Below, piece after piece: positions 56,347 to 64,000 of a DNA stretch of 64,000 nt. The translations under genes were made by a program, and so were the position numbers. Source of the DNA: Halorubrum trapanicum (GTDB lineage Archaea; Halobacteriota; Halobacteria; Halobacteriales; Haloferacaceae); NCBI RefSeq assembly GCF_002355655.1, contig NZ_AP017569.1:372001-436000 (forward strand), in the 5' to 3' direction. A model generated the notes under the pieces. The model saw only the letters and a list, made by a program, of their open reading frames with translations. It ran no database searches and was not told the DNA's origin. The stretch's first letter is position 1; each line of letters opens with the position of its first letter.

Positions 56347-56353
56347 GGAGGTG
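56347..56353 (+). promoter_or_regulatory. Shine-Dalgarno-like site of the mrp operon
   Basis: GGAGGTG lies seven bases before the GTG at 56360. Many haloarchaeal first genes lack such a site, so this one suggests a leadered transcript and decides 56360 over the in-frame GTG at 56351, which overlaps the site. Confidence 0.5.
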
Positions 56354-56359
56354 TGGTGG

Positions 56360-57601
56360 GTGGCTGACACCGATCCGCCCGCCGGCGACTCCGCTCCCGA
56401 CGCGGAGGCGACGGTCGGTTCCGGTGCGGGCGCGGTCATCGTTCCGGTCGAGCCGAGCTCCACGCTGCGCTCGACGATCGCCCACGTCGCGGAGGCCGCC
56501 GCGGCCGACGGCGCGTCCGCGGTCCACCTCGTCGAGATCGCCTCGTGGCGGAACGGGGACCCCGAGAGCGACGAACGGGCCGCCGCCGCCGAGCGCGTGC
56601 TCGAACGCGCGGCGGCGTGGGCGAGAGCCGACTTGGAGGACTCCGAGGAGACCGCCGCCCCGGACGTCGAGGTCGTCACGGCGGTGCTCGGGGCCGACGG
56701 CTACCTGTTCGGCGCCGACGACTACGTCCGCGTCCTCGCGGAGTACGCCGAGGACAACGGCGCCGACCGCGTCGTCTTGGACCCCGAGTACACCCCGGTG
56801 GGGAACACGACGCTTCTCCAGCCGCTGGAGTTCGCGCTCTCGAACACGCCGCTGTCGGTCGAGACCGCGCCGGTCGACCGACCGACGCGCCGGGAGCGGT
56901 TCCGAACCGAGGCCACGACCGGCCGGTTCGTGGCGCTGTTCGGGCTCTCGCTGGCCTTCTATCTCCTGTTGGGCGACCCGACCTACTGGTTCGACGCCGT
57001 GACGGGCGTCGCGACCGCCGCGGTCGTCTCGATCACCCTCTCGCGGGTGAGCCTCGACTCGAACCCGGCGTTCCCGCGGACCCCGATGCGGATCGTTCGC
57101 GGCGTGATTTACGTCCCCGTGCTGCTGTTCGAGATCGTGAAGGCGAACCTCGTCGTCGCCCGGGTCATCCTCGACCCGCGGCTCCCGATCGACCCGACGC
57201 TGAACCGGATGCGCGTGATCGTCGGGAGCGGGCTCCCGCTGATGACGCTCGCGAACTCGATCACGCTGACGCCCGGGACGCTCACCGTCCGCGCCCGCGA
57301 CAGCGACCTCTACGTCCACTCGCTCGTCCCGTGGGCCCGCGAGGGGCTGTTCGACGGCCCCCTCGAACGGTGGACGCGCTTCGTCTACTACGGCCGCCGA
57401 GCGGCCCGGCTTCCGTCCCCACGCGAGCGCGACGACGTCGCGATCCTCCAGGGCCCCGACGCCACCGAGGAGCTGCCGATCGCCGCCGCCGACGGGGGCG
57501 ACCCGGGATCGGGCGGCGAGGCCGAGTCGAGTGACGGTCCGGGCGGCGATGCCGAGCCGACCGACGACCCGAGCGACGGGGACGAGGTGACCGACCGATG
57601 A
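56360..57601 (+). CDS. mrpE: Mrp-type Na+/H+ antiporter subunit E with Usp-like N-terminal domain
   Basis: A 413-residue fusion. Residues to about 170 form a soluble alpha/beta domain like a universal stress protein: AVIVPVEPSSTLRSTIAHVAEAAAADGASAVHLVEIA, later YAEDNGADRVVLDPEY. The MrpE domain follows, with membrane segments FVALFGLSLAFYLLLG and VTGVATAAVVSITLSRV, and the family motif RIVRGVIYVPVLLFEIVKANLVVARVILDPRLPIDP and SGLPLMTLANSITLTPGTLTV. The tail is acidic. It is the first gene of the operon. The Usp-like part could sense nucleotide or energy state; that is inference. Confidence 0.9.
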   Translation: MADTDPPAGDSAPDAEATVGSGAGAVIVPVEPSSTLRSTIAHVAEAAAADGASAVHLVEIASWRNGDPESDERAAAAERVLERAAAWARADLEDSEETAAPDVEVVTAVLGADGYLFGADDYVRVLAEYAEDNGADRVVLDPEYTPVGNTTLLQPLEFALSNTPLSVETAPVDRPTRRERFRTEATTGRFVALFGLSLAFYLLLGDPTYWFDAVTGVATAAVVSITLSRVSLDSNPAFPRTPMRIVRGVIYVPVLLFEIVKANLVVARVILDPRLPIDPTLNRMRVIVGSGLPLMTLANSITLTPGTLTVRARDSDLYVHSLVPWAREGLFDGPLERWTRFVYYGRRAARLPSPRERDDVAILQGPDATEELPIAAADGGDPGSGGEAESSDGPGGDAEPTDDPSDGDEVTDR

Positions 57602-57903
57602 GCCTCGTGGACGCCTCGCTCGCGGCCGGCTACACGCTCGGCGACTTCCTGCTCGTCGCGGCCGCGGGCTTCGCCGTCCTCGCGGTCGGGATGCTCTACC
57701 GCGCGGTCGTCGGGCCGACGATGCAAGACCGGGTGCTGGCGGTGAACGTCCTCGGGACGAACACCGTCGTCATCCTCGCCATCCTCGGCGCGGCGCTCGG
57801 CGAGCCGACGTTCCTCGACATCGCCTTAGTGTACGCGCTGCTGAACTTCCTGATGGCCATCGCCATCTCGAAGTTCACCGTCGAGCGGGGTGGCGTGCTG
57901 TGA
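57598..57903 (+). CDS. mrpF: Mrp Na+/H+ antiporter subunit F
   Basis: A 101-residue protein with three membrane segments. Family motif AVGMLYRAVVGPTMQDRVLAVNVLGTNTVVILAILG and FLDIALVYALLNFLMAIAISKFTVERG. Its start overlaps the stop of mrpE by ATGA and its stop overlaps the start of mrpG. It is one of the small subunits needed for assembly of the antiporter. Confidence 0.94.
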   Translation: MSLVDASLAAGYTLGDFLLVAAAGFAVLAVGMLYRAVVGPTMQDRVLAVNVLGTNTVVILAILGAALGEPTFLDIALVYALLNFLMAIAISKFTVERGGVL

Positions 57904-58232
57904 CCGCCGCCCCCGTGGAGACGGCTCGCGTGTGGCTCGTGGTCGCGCTCACGCTGCTCGGGCTGTTCTTCTCGTTCGTCTCGATGGTGGGCGTCCTCCG
58001 GCTGCCGGACGTCTACTCGCGGGCGCACACCGCCTCGCAGGCCGACACGCTCGGCGCGGGGTTCGGCCTCGCGGCCGTCGCGCTCACCGTCGGGCTGGCG
58101 GGGTCCGGCTTCAAGTCGGTGCTCCTGCTGTTCTTCATCTTCGTGACGAACCCGACCGCGGCCCACGCCATCGCCCGGGCCGCCTTCGAGGAGGGAACCG
58201 TGCCGTGGATCGAGGGGGACGACCGCCGATGA
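57900..58232 (+). CDS. mrpG: Mrp Na+/H+ antiporter subunit G
   Basis: A 110-residue protein with three membrane segments and GTG start. Family motif FFSFVSMVGVLRLPDVYSRAHTASQADTLGAGFGL and the segment VLLLFFIFVTNPTAAHAIARAA. It overlaps its neighbours on both sides by four bases. Confidence 0.93.
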   Translation: MTAAPVETARVWLVVALTLLGLFFSFVSMVGVLRLPDVYSRAHTASQADTLGAGFGLAAVALTVGLAGSGFKSVLLLFFIFVTNPTAAHAIARAAFEEGTVPWIEGDDRR

Positions 58233-58819
58233 CGGGCGCGCTCGCGTCGGCCGCCCCCCTCGGCGCGCCGGTGGTCGCGCAGATCACCGCCGTCGAGGCG
58301 AGCCTGTTCGCCTTCGTCGTGCTGACCGCGCTGTTCACGGCCTTAGCGCGCGACGTGCTCGCGGCGGTGATCATCTTCGGCGCGTACAGCCTCGGGATGG
58401 CAGCGCTGTACACGTTCTACCGCGCGCCGGACGTGGCGATGACGGAGGCCGCCATCTCCGCTGGCGTCACGACCGTGCTGCTGCTGTTGACGCTCGCGAA
58501 GACGACCCGCCTCGACCACGAGGCCGCCTTCGAGTCGGTGAACCTGCCCGCGGCCGGCGCGGCCGGCCTGCTGTTCGCCGGACTGATGCTCACGATGGGC
58601 GACATTCCTGCGGTGGGCTCTCGGGACGCGCCGATCTGGTCGAACCCGGACGTGACCCAGTGGTACATCGCGGAGACGTACGCGGAGACGGGCGTCGAGA
58701 ACACGGTGATGGCCGTGTTAGCGGCGTTCCGCGGGTTCGACACGTTCGGCGAGGCGGTCGTCGTGTTCGCGGCCGGGATCGCCGCCCTCATCGTCCTCCA
58801 CAGGGAGGTGTTCGCATGA
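58229..58819 (+). CDS. Mrp antiporter subunit with DUF4040 (MrpA C-terminal/MbhD-like) domain
   Basis: A 196-residue protein with five or six membrane segments. The conserved DUF4040 region is VEASLFAFVVLTALFTALARDVLAAVIIFGAYSLGMAALYTFYRAPDVAMTEAAISAGVTTVLLLLTL; this corresponds to the part found at the end of bacterial MrpA or as MbhD in archaeal hydrogenases. The second half (IPAVGSRDAPIW to VVFAAGIAALIVLHREVF) resembles the MbhE-like segment. Overlaps the genes on both sides. Confidence 0.88.
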   Translation: MTGALASAAPLGAPVVAQITAVEASLFAFVVLTALFTALARDVLAAVIIFGAYSLGMAALYTFYRAPDVAMTEAAISAGVTTVLLLLTLAKTTRLDHEAAFESVNLPAAGAAGLLFAGLMLTMGDIPAVGSRDAPIWSNPDVTQWYIAETYAETGVENTVMAVLAAFRGFDTFGEAVVVFAAGIAALIVLHREVFA

Positions 58820-59625
58820 GCGGCACAGACTCCGGCGTCGACGCCGGCGCCGGTTCCGACACAGGCGCCGCTGCCGACGCCGACGCCGCAGAAGCCAGCG
58901 ATGCCACCGATACCGACGCCGCAGGAACCAGCGACGCCGCCGGTTCCGAGTTCGCCTCCGGCGGCGGGTTCGGCCGTGACCGGCCGCCGCGCAGCGACGG
59001 CCGCCTCGACTCGGAGCGCCGACAGGGGACCCCGTACACGGAGAGTCAGGTGATCATGCCGACGGTGAAGATCGTCGCGCCGTTCGCGTTCACCTACGGG
59101 CTGTTCGTCACCTTCCACGGCGCCGGCTCGCCCGGCGGCGGGTTCCAGGGCGGCGCCATCGTGGCCGCGGTCGTGTTCATGATCGCGTTCGCGTTCGGCA
59201 TCGAGGCGACCCGGCAGTGGCTCGCGAACACCGTCGTCGTCGCGCTCGCGGTCGGCGGCGCGCTCGTGTTCGCCGGCATCGGGCTGGTCCCGGTCGCGCT
59301 CGGCGGCGCGTTCCTCCAGTACGAGCTGCTCCCGATCCCCGACCCCGTGAAGTACGGGATGGAGGGCGTCGAGATCCTCGGGATCGGCACCATCGTCGCC
59401 GGCGTCCTCATCGGGCTGTTCTTCGTCCTCGCGAAGGGGTTCAGCGACGCGGGCGGGTTCGCCGACGCGGACGCGTTCGACGACGAGGTCGGCGAGGGCC
59501 CCGACGGAGCCGACGAATCGACCGCCGGCGACGACGCGGCGGACGGCGCTTCCGACTCGGCCGACGACGGTCGGTCGGACCCGGGAGCGTCCGGTCCGGC
59601 CGCGACCGACGGGGGTGAGCGGTAG
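58816..59625 (+). CDS. mrpB: Mrp Na+/H+ antiporter subunit B
   Basis: A 269-residue protein, long because of acidic, Ala/Asp/Gly-rich extensions at both ends (residues 1-70 and about 215-269). The MnhB core has four membrane segments: TVKIVAPFAFTYGLFVTFHGAGSPGGGFQGGAIVAAVVFMIAFAFG is highly characteristic. Extensions are probably surface-exposed, as commonly seen for haloarchaeal proteins. Overlaps the upstream gene by ATGA and mrpC by one base. Confidence 0.93.
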   Translation: MSGTDSGVDAGAGSDTGAAADADAAEASDATDTDAAGTSDAAGSEFASGGGFGRDRPPRSDGRLDSERRQGTPYTESQVIMPTVKIVAPFAFTYGLFVTFHGAGSPGGGFQGGAIVAAVVFMIAFAFGIEATRQWLANTVVVALAVGGALVFAGIGLVPVALGGAFLQYELLPIPDPVKYGMEGVEILGIGTIVAGVLIGLFFVLAKGFSDAGGFADADAFDDEVGEGPDGADESTAGDDAADGASDSADDGRSDPGASGPAATDGGER

Positions 59626-60203
59626 TGTCCGCTCCCCTCGGTACGGTCGACCTCGCCGGAACCGCCGTCTCGGCGCTCGCCGCTACCGCCAGCGCCGTCG
59701 ACATCCTCACGACGAGACACGCGTACGTCGCGTTCGCGCTGCTGCTGTGCATCGGCCTGTACATGATGATCGCGAACCCGAACCTCGTGAAGAAGATCAT
59801 CGGACTCAACCTGTTCCAGACGGCGATCTTCCTGCTGTTCATCGCCTCGGCGTACGTCGAGGGCGGATCGATCCCGATCGTCCCGACCGGCGGTCCGGAG
59901 GGCGGGCTCTACGTGAGCCCGCTGCCGCACGTCCTCGTGCTCACCGCCATCGTCGTCGGCGTGAGCCTCACCGCGGTCGCGCTCGCGCTGTGCATCCGGA
60001 TCTACGACGAGTACGGCACGCTGCGCACCGACACGCTCCGCGAACTGCTCCGCGACGAGGGGTCGATCCCGTCGCGCCGGTCGCCGGATGTGTCGGGCAC
60101 CGACGGGGCGGCAGGCGTCGACGGTGCGCCGGCCGCCGACGGGGCGCCCGCCGCCGACGATGCGTCGGGCGCACCCGAGACGGGGGGTGAGACGGATGAT
60201 TGA
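59625..60203 (+). CDS. mrpC: Mrp Na+/H+ antiporter subunit C (NuoK-like)
   Basis: A 192-residue protein, GTG start. The NuoK-like core has three membrane segments: HAYVAFALLLCIGLYMMIANPNLVKKIIGLNLFQTAIFLLFIASAYVEGG and LPHVLVLTAIVVGVSLTAVALALCIRIYDEYGT. The last 50 residues are acidic and Ala/Gly/Pro-rich. Its end overlaps mrpD by eight bases. Confidence 0.93.
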   Translation: MSAPLGTVDLAGTAVSALAATASAVDILTTRHAYVAFALLLCIGLYMMIANPNLVKKIIGLNLFQTAIFLLFIASAYVEGGSIPIVPTGGPEGGLYVSPLPHVLVLTAIVVGVSLTAVALALCIRIYDEYGTLRTDTLRELLRDEGSIPSRRSPDVSGTDGAAGVDGAPAADGAPAADDASGAPETGGETDD

Positions 60204-61869
60204 CGTCCTCCTGCCGCTCGCGGTCGTCGTCCCCATCGTGGCGGCGACGCTGCCGCTGGCGCTCGGGCTCCGGTACGACCGGGTCGGCTGGCCGATCGCC
60301 GCGGTCGGTACGACGGCCGTGGCCGGAATCGCGGCCGCGATCGCGGCGGAGGTGGTCGTCAACGGCCCGTTCGACCACGCGCTCGGGGGCTTCCTCCCGC
60401 CGGTGGGGATCGAACTCGTCGCCGACCGGCTGTCGGTGGCGGTGCTGCTGCTCGTCGCCGCGGTGTCGGTCGCGACGCTCGCGTTCGCGCGGGTCGCCGG
60501 CCCGCGGGGGAACCCCTTCTACAGCGCCTACCTCCTGCTGGTCGGCGGCCTCGTGGGGATGGTGCTCACCGGGGACCTGTTCAACCTGTTCGTCTTCTTA
60601 GAGATCACCGGGCTGACGACGTACGCGCTCATCGCCGCGGACCGGTCGGGCGCGAGCGCGTACGCCTCGCTGAAGTACCTCGTCGTCGGGACCGTCGGCG
60701 CCTCGCTGTACCTGCTCGGCGTCGGCTACGTCTTCCTCGCGACGGGGACGCTGAACATGATCGCCGTCCAAGAGCAGATCGTCGCGCAGGCCGGTTACGG
60801 CGACCCGCTCGTCCGCGCGAGCTACGCGTTCATCGTGACCGGGCTGGCGCTGAAGATCGCCATCTTCCCGGTCCACTCCTGGCAGCCCGACGCCTACCAG
60901 CGCGCGCCGGACTCGGTCACGACGATCGTCGCGGCGCTGGTCTCGACGACGAGCGCCTACGCGCTGATCCGCGTGACGTACACCGTGTTCACGGTCGACT
61001 TCCTCGCGGCCAACGAGGGGATCGCCACCGCGCTGCTCGTCGTCTCGACCGTTTCGATCGTCGCGGGCTCCGCGCTCGCCGCGATGCAGTCGGACCTCAA
61101 GCGGATGTTCGCGTACTCCTCGGTCGCGCAGTTCGGGATGATCGGCGCGGCCGTCGCGCTGGCGAACGAGACGGCCCTGCTCGGCGGGATCGTCCACCTG
61201 ATCGGCCACGGAATCATGAAGTTCGGCCTGTTCCTCGGGATCGGCCTGCTCGCGCTCGGCTACGGCACCCGGCGGATGGAGGACCTGGCGAGCGCCGCGC
61301 GCGCGGCCCCGTACACGTCCGGCGCGCTCGCCGTCCTCGGCCTCGGGCTCGTCGGGATCCCGCCCTCGATCGGCTTCCTCGGAAAGTGGTACATCGGCGT
61401 CGGCGCGGTCGACGCCGGCCTCGTCGGCGGCGGCGCGGTCGGGATCGCGGTCGCGGGGGCGATATTCGTCAGCACGCTGTTCACGCTGTCGTACGTCGCG
61501 CGGCTGTTGGAGCGGTTCTACTTCGGCGGGGCCGGGCTGCCCGGCGATCACGGCGAGCCGGCCGGAGACGGCGGTGACGGCGCGGGCGAAGGGGCGGCGA
61601 CCGACGGTGGCCGCGGAAATGACCACGCGGCGACCGACGGCGCCGACGCCGCCACGGCCGGCGGCGGAGAGTCGTCCCCCGCGAAGACCGCCGACGGCCT
61701 CCCCGCGCCCGTCGAGGGCGCGCCGCGGTCGTCGCTCGTCCCCGACCGGGTGCCGACCGCGCCGCTGCTCGCGCTCGGACTGGCGGTGGTGGCGACCGTC
61801 GCGCTCGGCTTCGGCGGCTTCGCGCTCGCGGAGTGGTTCGGCCCGTTCCTCACGGAGGCCTTCGCATGA
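60196..61869 (+). CDS. mrpD: Mrp Na+/H+ antiporter subunit D (NuoM/N-like)
   Basis: A proton-translocating antiporter-like subunit, 557 residues with about fourteen membrane segments. Key charged residues of the family are seen: the glutamate in FNLFVFLEITGLTTYAL, lysine in VTGLALKIAIFPVHSWQPDAYQRAPDSVT, and the histidine/lysine-bearing VHLIGHGIMKFGLFLG. A hydrophilic insertion of about 80 residues (446-524), Gly/Ala/Asp-rich, sits before the last membrane segment. It overlaps its neighbours. Confidence 0.93.
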   Translation: MIDVLLPLAVVVPIVAATLPLALGLRYDRVGWPIAAVGTTAVAGIAAAIAAEVVVNGPFDHALGGFLPPVGIELVADRLSVAVLLLVAAVSVATLAFARVAGPRGNPFYSAYLLLVGGLVGMVLTGDLFNLFVFLEITGLTTYALIAADRSGASAYASLKYLVVGTVGASLYLLGVGYVFLATGTLNMIAVQEQIVAQAGYGDPLVRASYAFIVTGLALKIAIFPVHSWQPDAYQRAPDSVTTIVAALVSTTSAYALIRVTYTVFTVDFLAANEGIATALLVVSTVSIVAGSALAAMQSDLKRMFAYSSVAQFGMIGAAVALANETALLGGIVHLIGHGIMKFGLFLGIGLLALGYGTRRMEDLASAARAAPYTSGALAVLGLGLVGIPPSIGFLGKWYIGVGAVDAGLVGGGAVGIAVAGAIFVSTLFTLSYVARLLERFYFGGAGLPGDHGEPAGDGGDGAGEGAATDGGRGNDHAATDGADAATAGGGESSPAKTADGLPAPVEGAPRSSLVPDRVPTAPLLALGLAVVATVALGFGGFALAEWFGPFLTEAFA

Positions 61870-63986
61870 CTGACGCTGTACTCTCAGACCCACGACCCCT
61901 ACTGGCGGTCCTCGTCTCGTTCGTCGCGGCGTTCCTCATCGTCGCGTCGTACCGCTCGCCGAACGTCCGCGAGGGGTGGACGCTCGTCGCCTCGCTCGCG
62001 AAGTTCGGCATCGTCGCGTCGATGCTGCCGGCGGTCCTCGACGGCGCGGTGTTCGAGTGGTCGGCCGGAGCGTTCCTCCCGGGCATCGGCGCGCCGATCG
62101 AGTTCGCGCTCCGCGCGGACGCGCTCGGCATGCTGTTCGCGTTCCTCGCGAGCGGGCTGTGGATAATCACCTCTTTCTACAGCATCGGCTACATGCGCGG
62201 GCTCGACGAGCCGAACCAGACCCGGTACTTCGCAGCGTTCGCGGTGTCGCTCGCCGCGACGATGGGGATCGCGTTCGCCGGCAACCTCGTGACGATCTTC
62301 GTCTTCTACGAGCTGCTGTCGATCGCCACGTACCCGCTCGTCGCGCACGACGAGACGGCCGAGGCGCGCTCGGCCGGCCGAAAGTACCTCGCGTACACGA
62401 TGTTCGGGGGCGGCGTGCTCGTCCTCGCCGGCACCGCGCTCGTCTACCTGATCGCCGGCTCCGTCGACTTCACCGCGGGCGGCATCGCGGAGCTCGCGAA
62501 CGCCGACCCCGGGCTCGCGATGCTCGCCTTCTTCCTGCTCGCGATCGGGTTCGGCGTGAAGGCGGGGATCATGCCGCTCCACCGGTGGCTCCCCGAGGCG
62601 ATGGTGGCGCCGACGCCGGTCTCCGGGCTGCTCCACGCGGTCGCGGTCGTCAAGTCGGGCGCGTTCGGCGTCGCCCGGGTCGTCCTCGACGTGTTCGGGC
62701 CCGAGCTCGTCTACAACCTCTCGCTGCCGTTCGGGTTCTCTGCCGGGCTCGTCCTCTCGACCATCGGGGCGATCACGCTCACCGCGGCCTCCCTCATTGC
62801 CCTGCGGAAGGACCACCTGAAGCGCCGGCTCGCCTACTCGACGATCAGCCAGCTGAGCTACATCATCCTCGGGCTCGGCCTCTTCGGCTGGTACGGGCTC
62901 GTGGGCGCGCTGCTTCACATCCCGGCGCACGCGTTCATGAAGCTCACCCTGTTCTTCTGTGCGGGCAACATCCACGTGTCGACCCACACCGACTACATCT
63001 CGCAGATGGCCGGGATCGGCAAGCGGATGCCGCTGACGATGGGGGCGTTCACGATAGCCTCGCTGGGGATGGCCGGGATACCGCTGCTCGCCGGTTTCGT
63101 CAGCAAGTACTACATGCTGATCGGCGGGGTGCGGATGGGGATGAACTTCACCCCGGTCGCGTACTACCTCGCCGGCGCGCTGCTGCTCTCCGGCGTGCTC
63201 AACATCGCGTACTTCTGGCCCGTGATCTACACCGCCTTCTTCGAGGCGGAGGACGCCCACGACGCGAAACCCCTCGTCGACTTCCCGCTCGGCGGCGAGT
63301 CGCGGTCGATCGCCGCGGCGACAGACGGGGGCCGCGCGGGCGATGGTGAAGACGACAACCGTGACGACAGCGAGGACGTCGACGACATCGTCGCGGACGC
63401 GGGCGATGGCGACGACTCCACGCCCGACGCCGCCGAAGGCGTCGACGAGTCCGAGGTGCCCGACGCCGATCTCGACGACCTCCCGACCGACGAGGAGGGC
63501 GTCGTCCGGCCGGACTTCGCGGCGAGCGAGCGCGACTTCTCGGAGCCGGCCGAGCGCGTCGACACGGGCGACTACGCGGTCGACCAGCGCCCCTCCGACG
63601 CGGACGTGCCGTTCGGTCCCGGGCGCGGCGAGGCGGCCGACGACGCGGAGACCGCCGACGCCGACGAGGCCCCCCCGGAGCCGACCGAGTCGAGCCGCGG
63701 CCCCGACGACCCGCACGGCGACCACGACGACGAGCCGCACGGCGGGCACGACGCGGACACGCACGACGACGACCACCACGGCGGGCCGCCGGCGGGCGGC
63801 TGGGAGCACATCGCGGGGCTCGACGCGCTCCGCGGGCGCGAGTCGACGTGGTTCACGCTCGGGCCGATCCTCGCCGCGATGACGCTCGCGGTGCTGCTCG
63901 GCGTGATCCCCTACGAGATGGGCTTCCTGGAGCTGATCGAGCTCATCGTCGACACGCGGCTCCCCGAGGGGGTGGTTCGGCCGTGA
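61866..63986 (+). CDS. Mrp antiporter large subunit (MrpA/D-like) with histidine-rich insertion
   Basis: Second proton-antiporter subunit, 706 residues. Core motifs: VTIFVFYELLSIATYPLVAHDETAEA (key glutamate), GFGVKAGIMPLHRWLPEAMVAPTPVSGLLHAVAVVKSG (key lysines) and HIPAHAFMKLTLFFCAGNIHVSTHTDYI. An unusually long acidic insertion (about 462-655) ends in a His/Asp-rich run (DPHGDHDDEPHGGHDADTHD, about 615-640) and is followed by one last membrane segment. The insertion is at the same place as that in mrpD. Metal or Na+ binding on the membrane surface is a possible role (inference). The frame is intact. Confidence 0.92.
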   Translation: MTDAVLSDPRPLLAVLVSFVAAFLIVASYRSPNVREGWTLVASLAKFGIVASMLPAVLDGAVFEWSAGAFLPGIGAPIEFALRADALGMLFAFLASGLWIITSFYSIGYMRGLDEPNQTRYFAAFAVSLAATMGIAFAGNLVTIFVFYELLSIATYPLVAHDETAEARSAGRKYLAYTMFGGGVLVLAGTALVYLIAGSVDFTAGGIAELANADPGLAMLAFFLLAIGFGVKAGIMPLHRWLPEAMVAPTPVSGLLHAVAVVKSGAFGVARVVLDVFGPELVYNLSLPFGFSAGLVLSTIGAITLTAASLIALRKDHLKRRLAYSTISQLSYIILGLGLFGWYGLVGALLHIPAHAFMKLTLFFCAGNIHVSTHTDYISQMAGIGKRMPLTMGAFTIASLGMAGIPLLAGFVSKYYMLIGGVRMGMNFTPVAYYLAGALLLSGVLNIAYFWPVIYTAFFEAEDAHDAKPLVDFPLGGESRSIAAATDGGRAGDGEDDNRDDSEDVDDIVADAGDGDDSTPDAAEGVDESEVPDADLDDLPTDEEGVVRPDFAASERDFSEPAERVDTGDYAVDQRPSDADVPFGPGRGEAADDAETADADEAPPEPTESSRGPDDPHGDHDDEPHGGHDADTHDDDHHGGPPAGGWEHIAGLDALRGRESTWFTLGPILAAMTLAVLLGVIPYEMGFLELIELIVDTRLPEGVVRP

Positions 63987-63988
63987 CT

Positions 63989-64000
63989 ATGTCGACCGAG
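63989..64000 (+). CDS. start of a further mrp operon gene, cut by the window end
   Basis: ATG-TCG-ACC-GAG begins two bases after the TGA at 63984-63986, on the same strand. Only four codons (MSTE) are in the window. By position it is probably the next antiporter subunit of the operon; nothing in the sequence itself shows this. Confidence 0.4.

Overview
The window is chromosomal DNA of a halophilic archaeon, most likely Halorubrum or a close relative (class Halobacteria). The signs are very high G+C coding sequence with strong third-position G/C, acidic proteins, TATA boxes 24-33 bases upstream of start codons with little or no leader, ATGA-type gene overlaps, and a typical haloarchaeal gene set: LonB, NadM, fibrillarin/Nop5, GatCA, phosphopantothenate synthetase, TrkAH, Mrp antiporter, Htr transducer and a PilB/PilC pair. 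No rRNA, CRISPR array, integrase or replication origin was seen.

Layout. 1-5640: DRG GTPase (cut by the window edge), a small conserved protein, CapA-like lipoprotein, quinone-reductase-like enzyme, a small membrane protein and a sulfatase-fold protein. 5735-6052: tRNA-Leu(UAG) followed by two hairpin cassettes that each end in a copy of its T-arm and 3' acceptor strand. 6122-9840: PAP2 phosphatase, endonuclease III, a single-cyclin TFB-like protein, a DUF2178/XRE pair with palindromic operators, and a lower-GC divergent pair including a winged-helix regulator. 9880-15810: fibrillarin/Nop5, a CBS-ParB/SerK-like protein, LonB, NadM. 16459-25214: SAM hydrolase, PilB/PilC pair, Trm9-like methyltransferase, haloarchaeal transducer. 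25295-26117: DoxX operon. 26345-26811: tRNA-Gly(UCC) followed by a 233-bp-period array of hairpins and tRNA-Gly 3' tails. 26960-37484: ABC-2 export operon with its HTH regulator, flavoprotein, prolyl oligopeptidase, phosphoesterase, MsrA, RibH, aminotransferase. 37481-39140: an IS200/IS605-type element with TnpB only. 39188-43592: GatC, GatA and small genes, CRM-domain protein, MscS. 43760-49694: TrkA, two TrkH, two universal stress proteins. 49788-56141: methylmalonyl-CoA mutase, phosphopantothenate synthetase, Lrp regulator, DUF63 protein, CoaBC. 56360-64000: a tightly overlapping Mrp Na+/H+ antiporter operon running off the window.

How the genes work together. Two blocks handle cations and osmotic stress: K+ uptake (TrkA, TrkH x2) with ATP-binding-type stress proteins, and the Mrp Na+/H+ antiporter whose E subunit itself carries a Usp-like N-terminal region. 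MscS sits just before the Trk block. Two CoA synthesis steps (phosphopantothenate synthetase and CoaBC) lie within 3 kb of each other and of a CoA-dependent mutase.

Most unusual content. Four intergenic regions (15.9-16.4, 34.4-34.8, 35.4-35.8, 54.5-54.9 kb) carry the same roughly 240-290 base non-coding element. In three of them hairpin 1 has a perfect 19-bp stem with a different sequence in each copy, a compensatory pattern pointing to a conserved RNA or DNA structure. Each core is preceded by short units holding a TATA-like box, phased at exactly 57 bp in three of the four. This element, and the hairpin/tRNA-tail arrays behind both tRNAs, are the best candidates here for an undescribed system.
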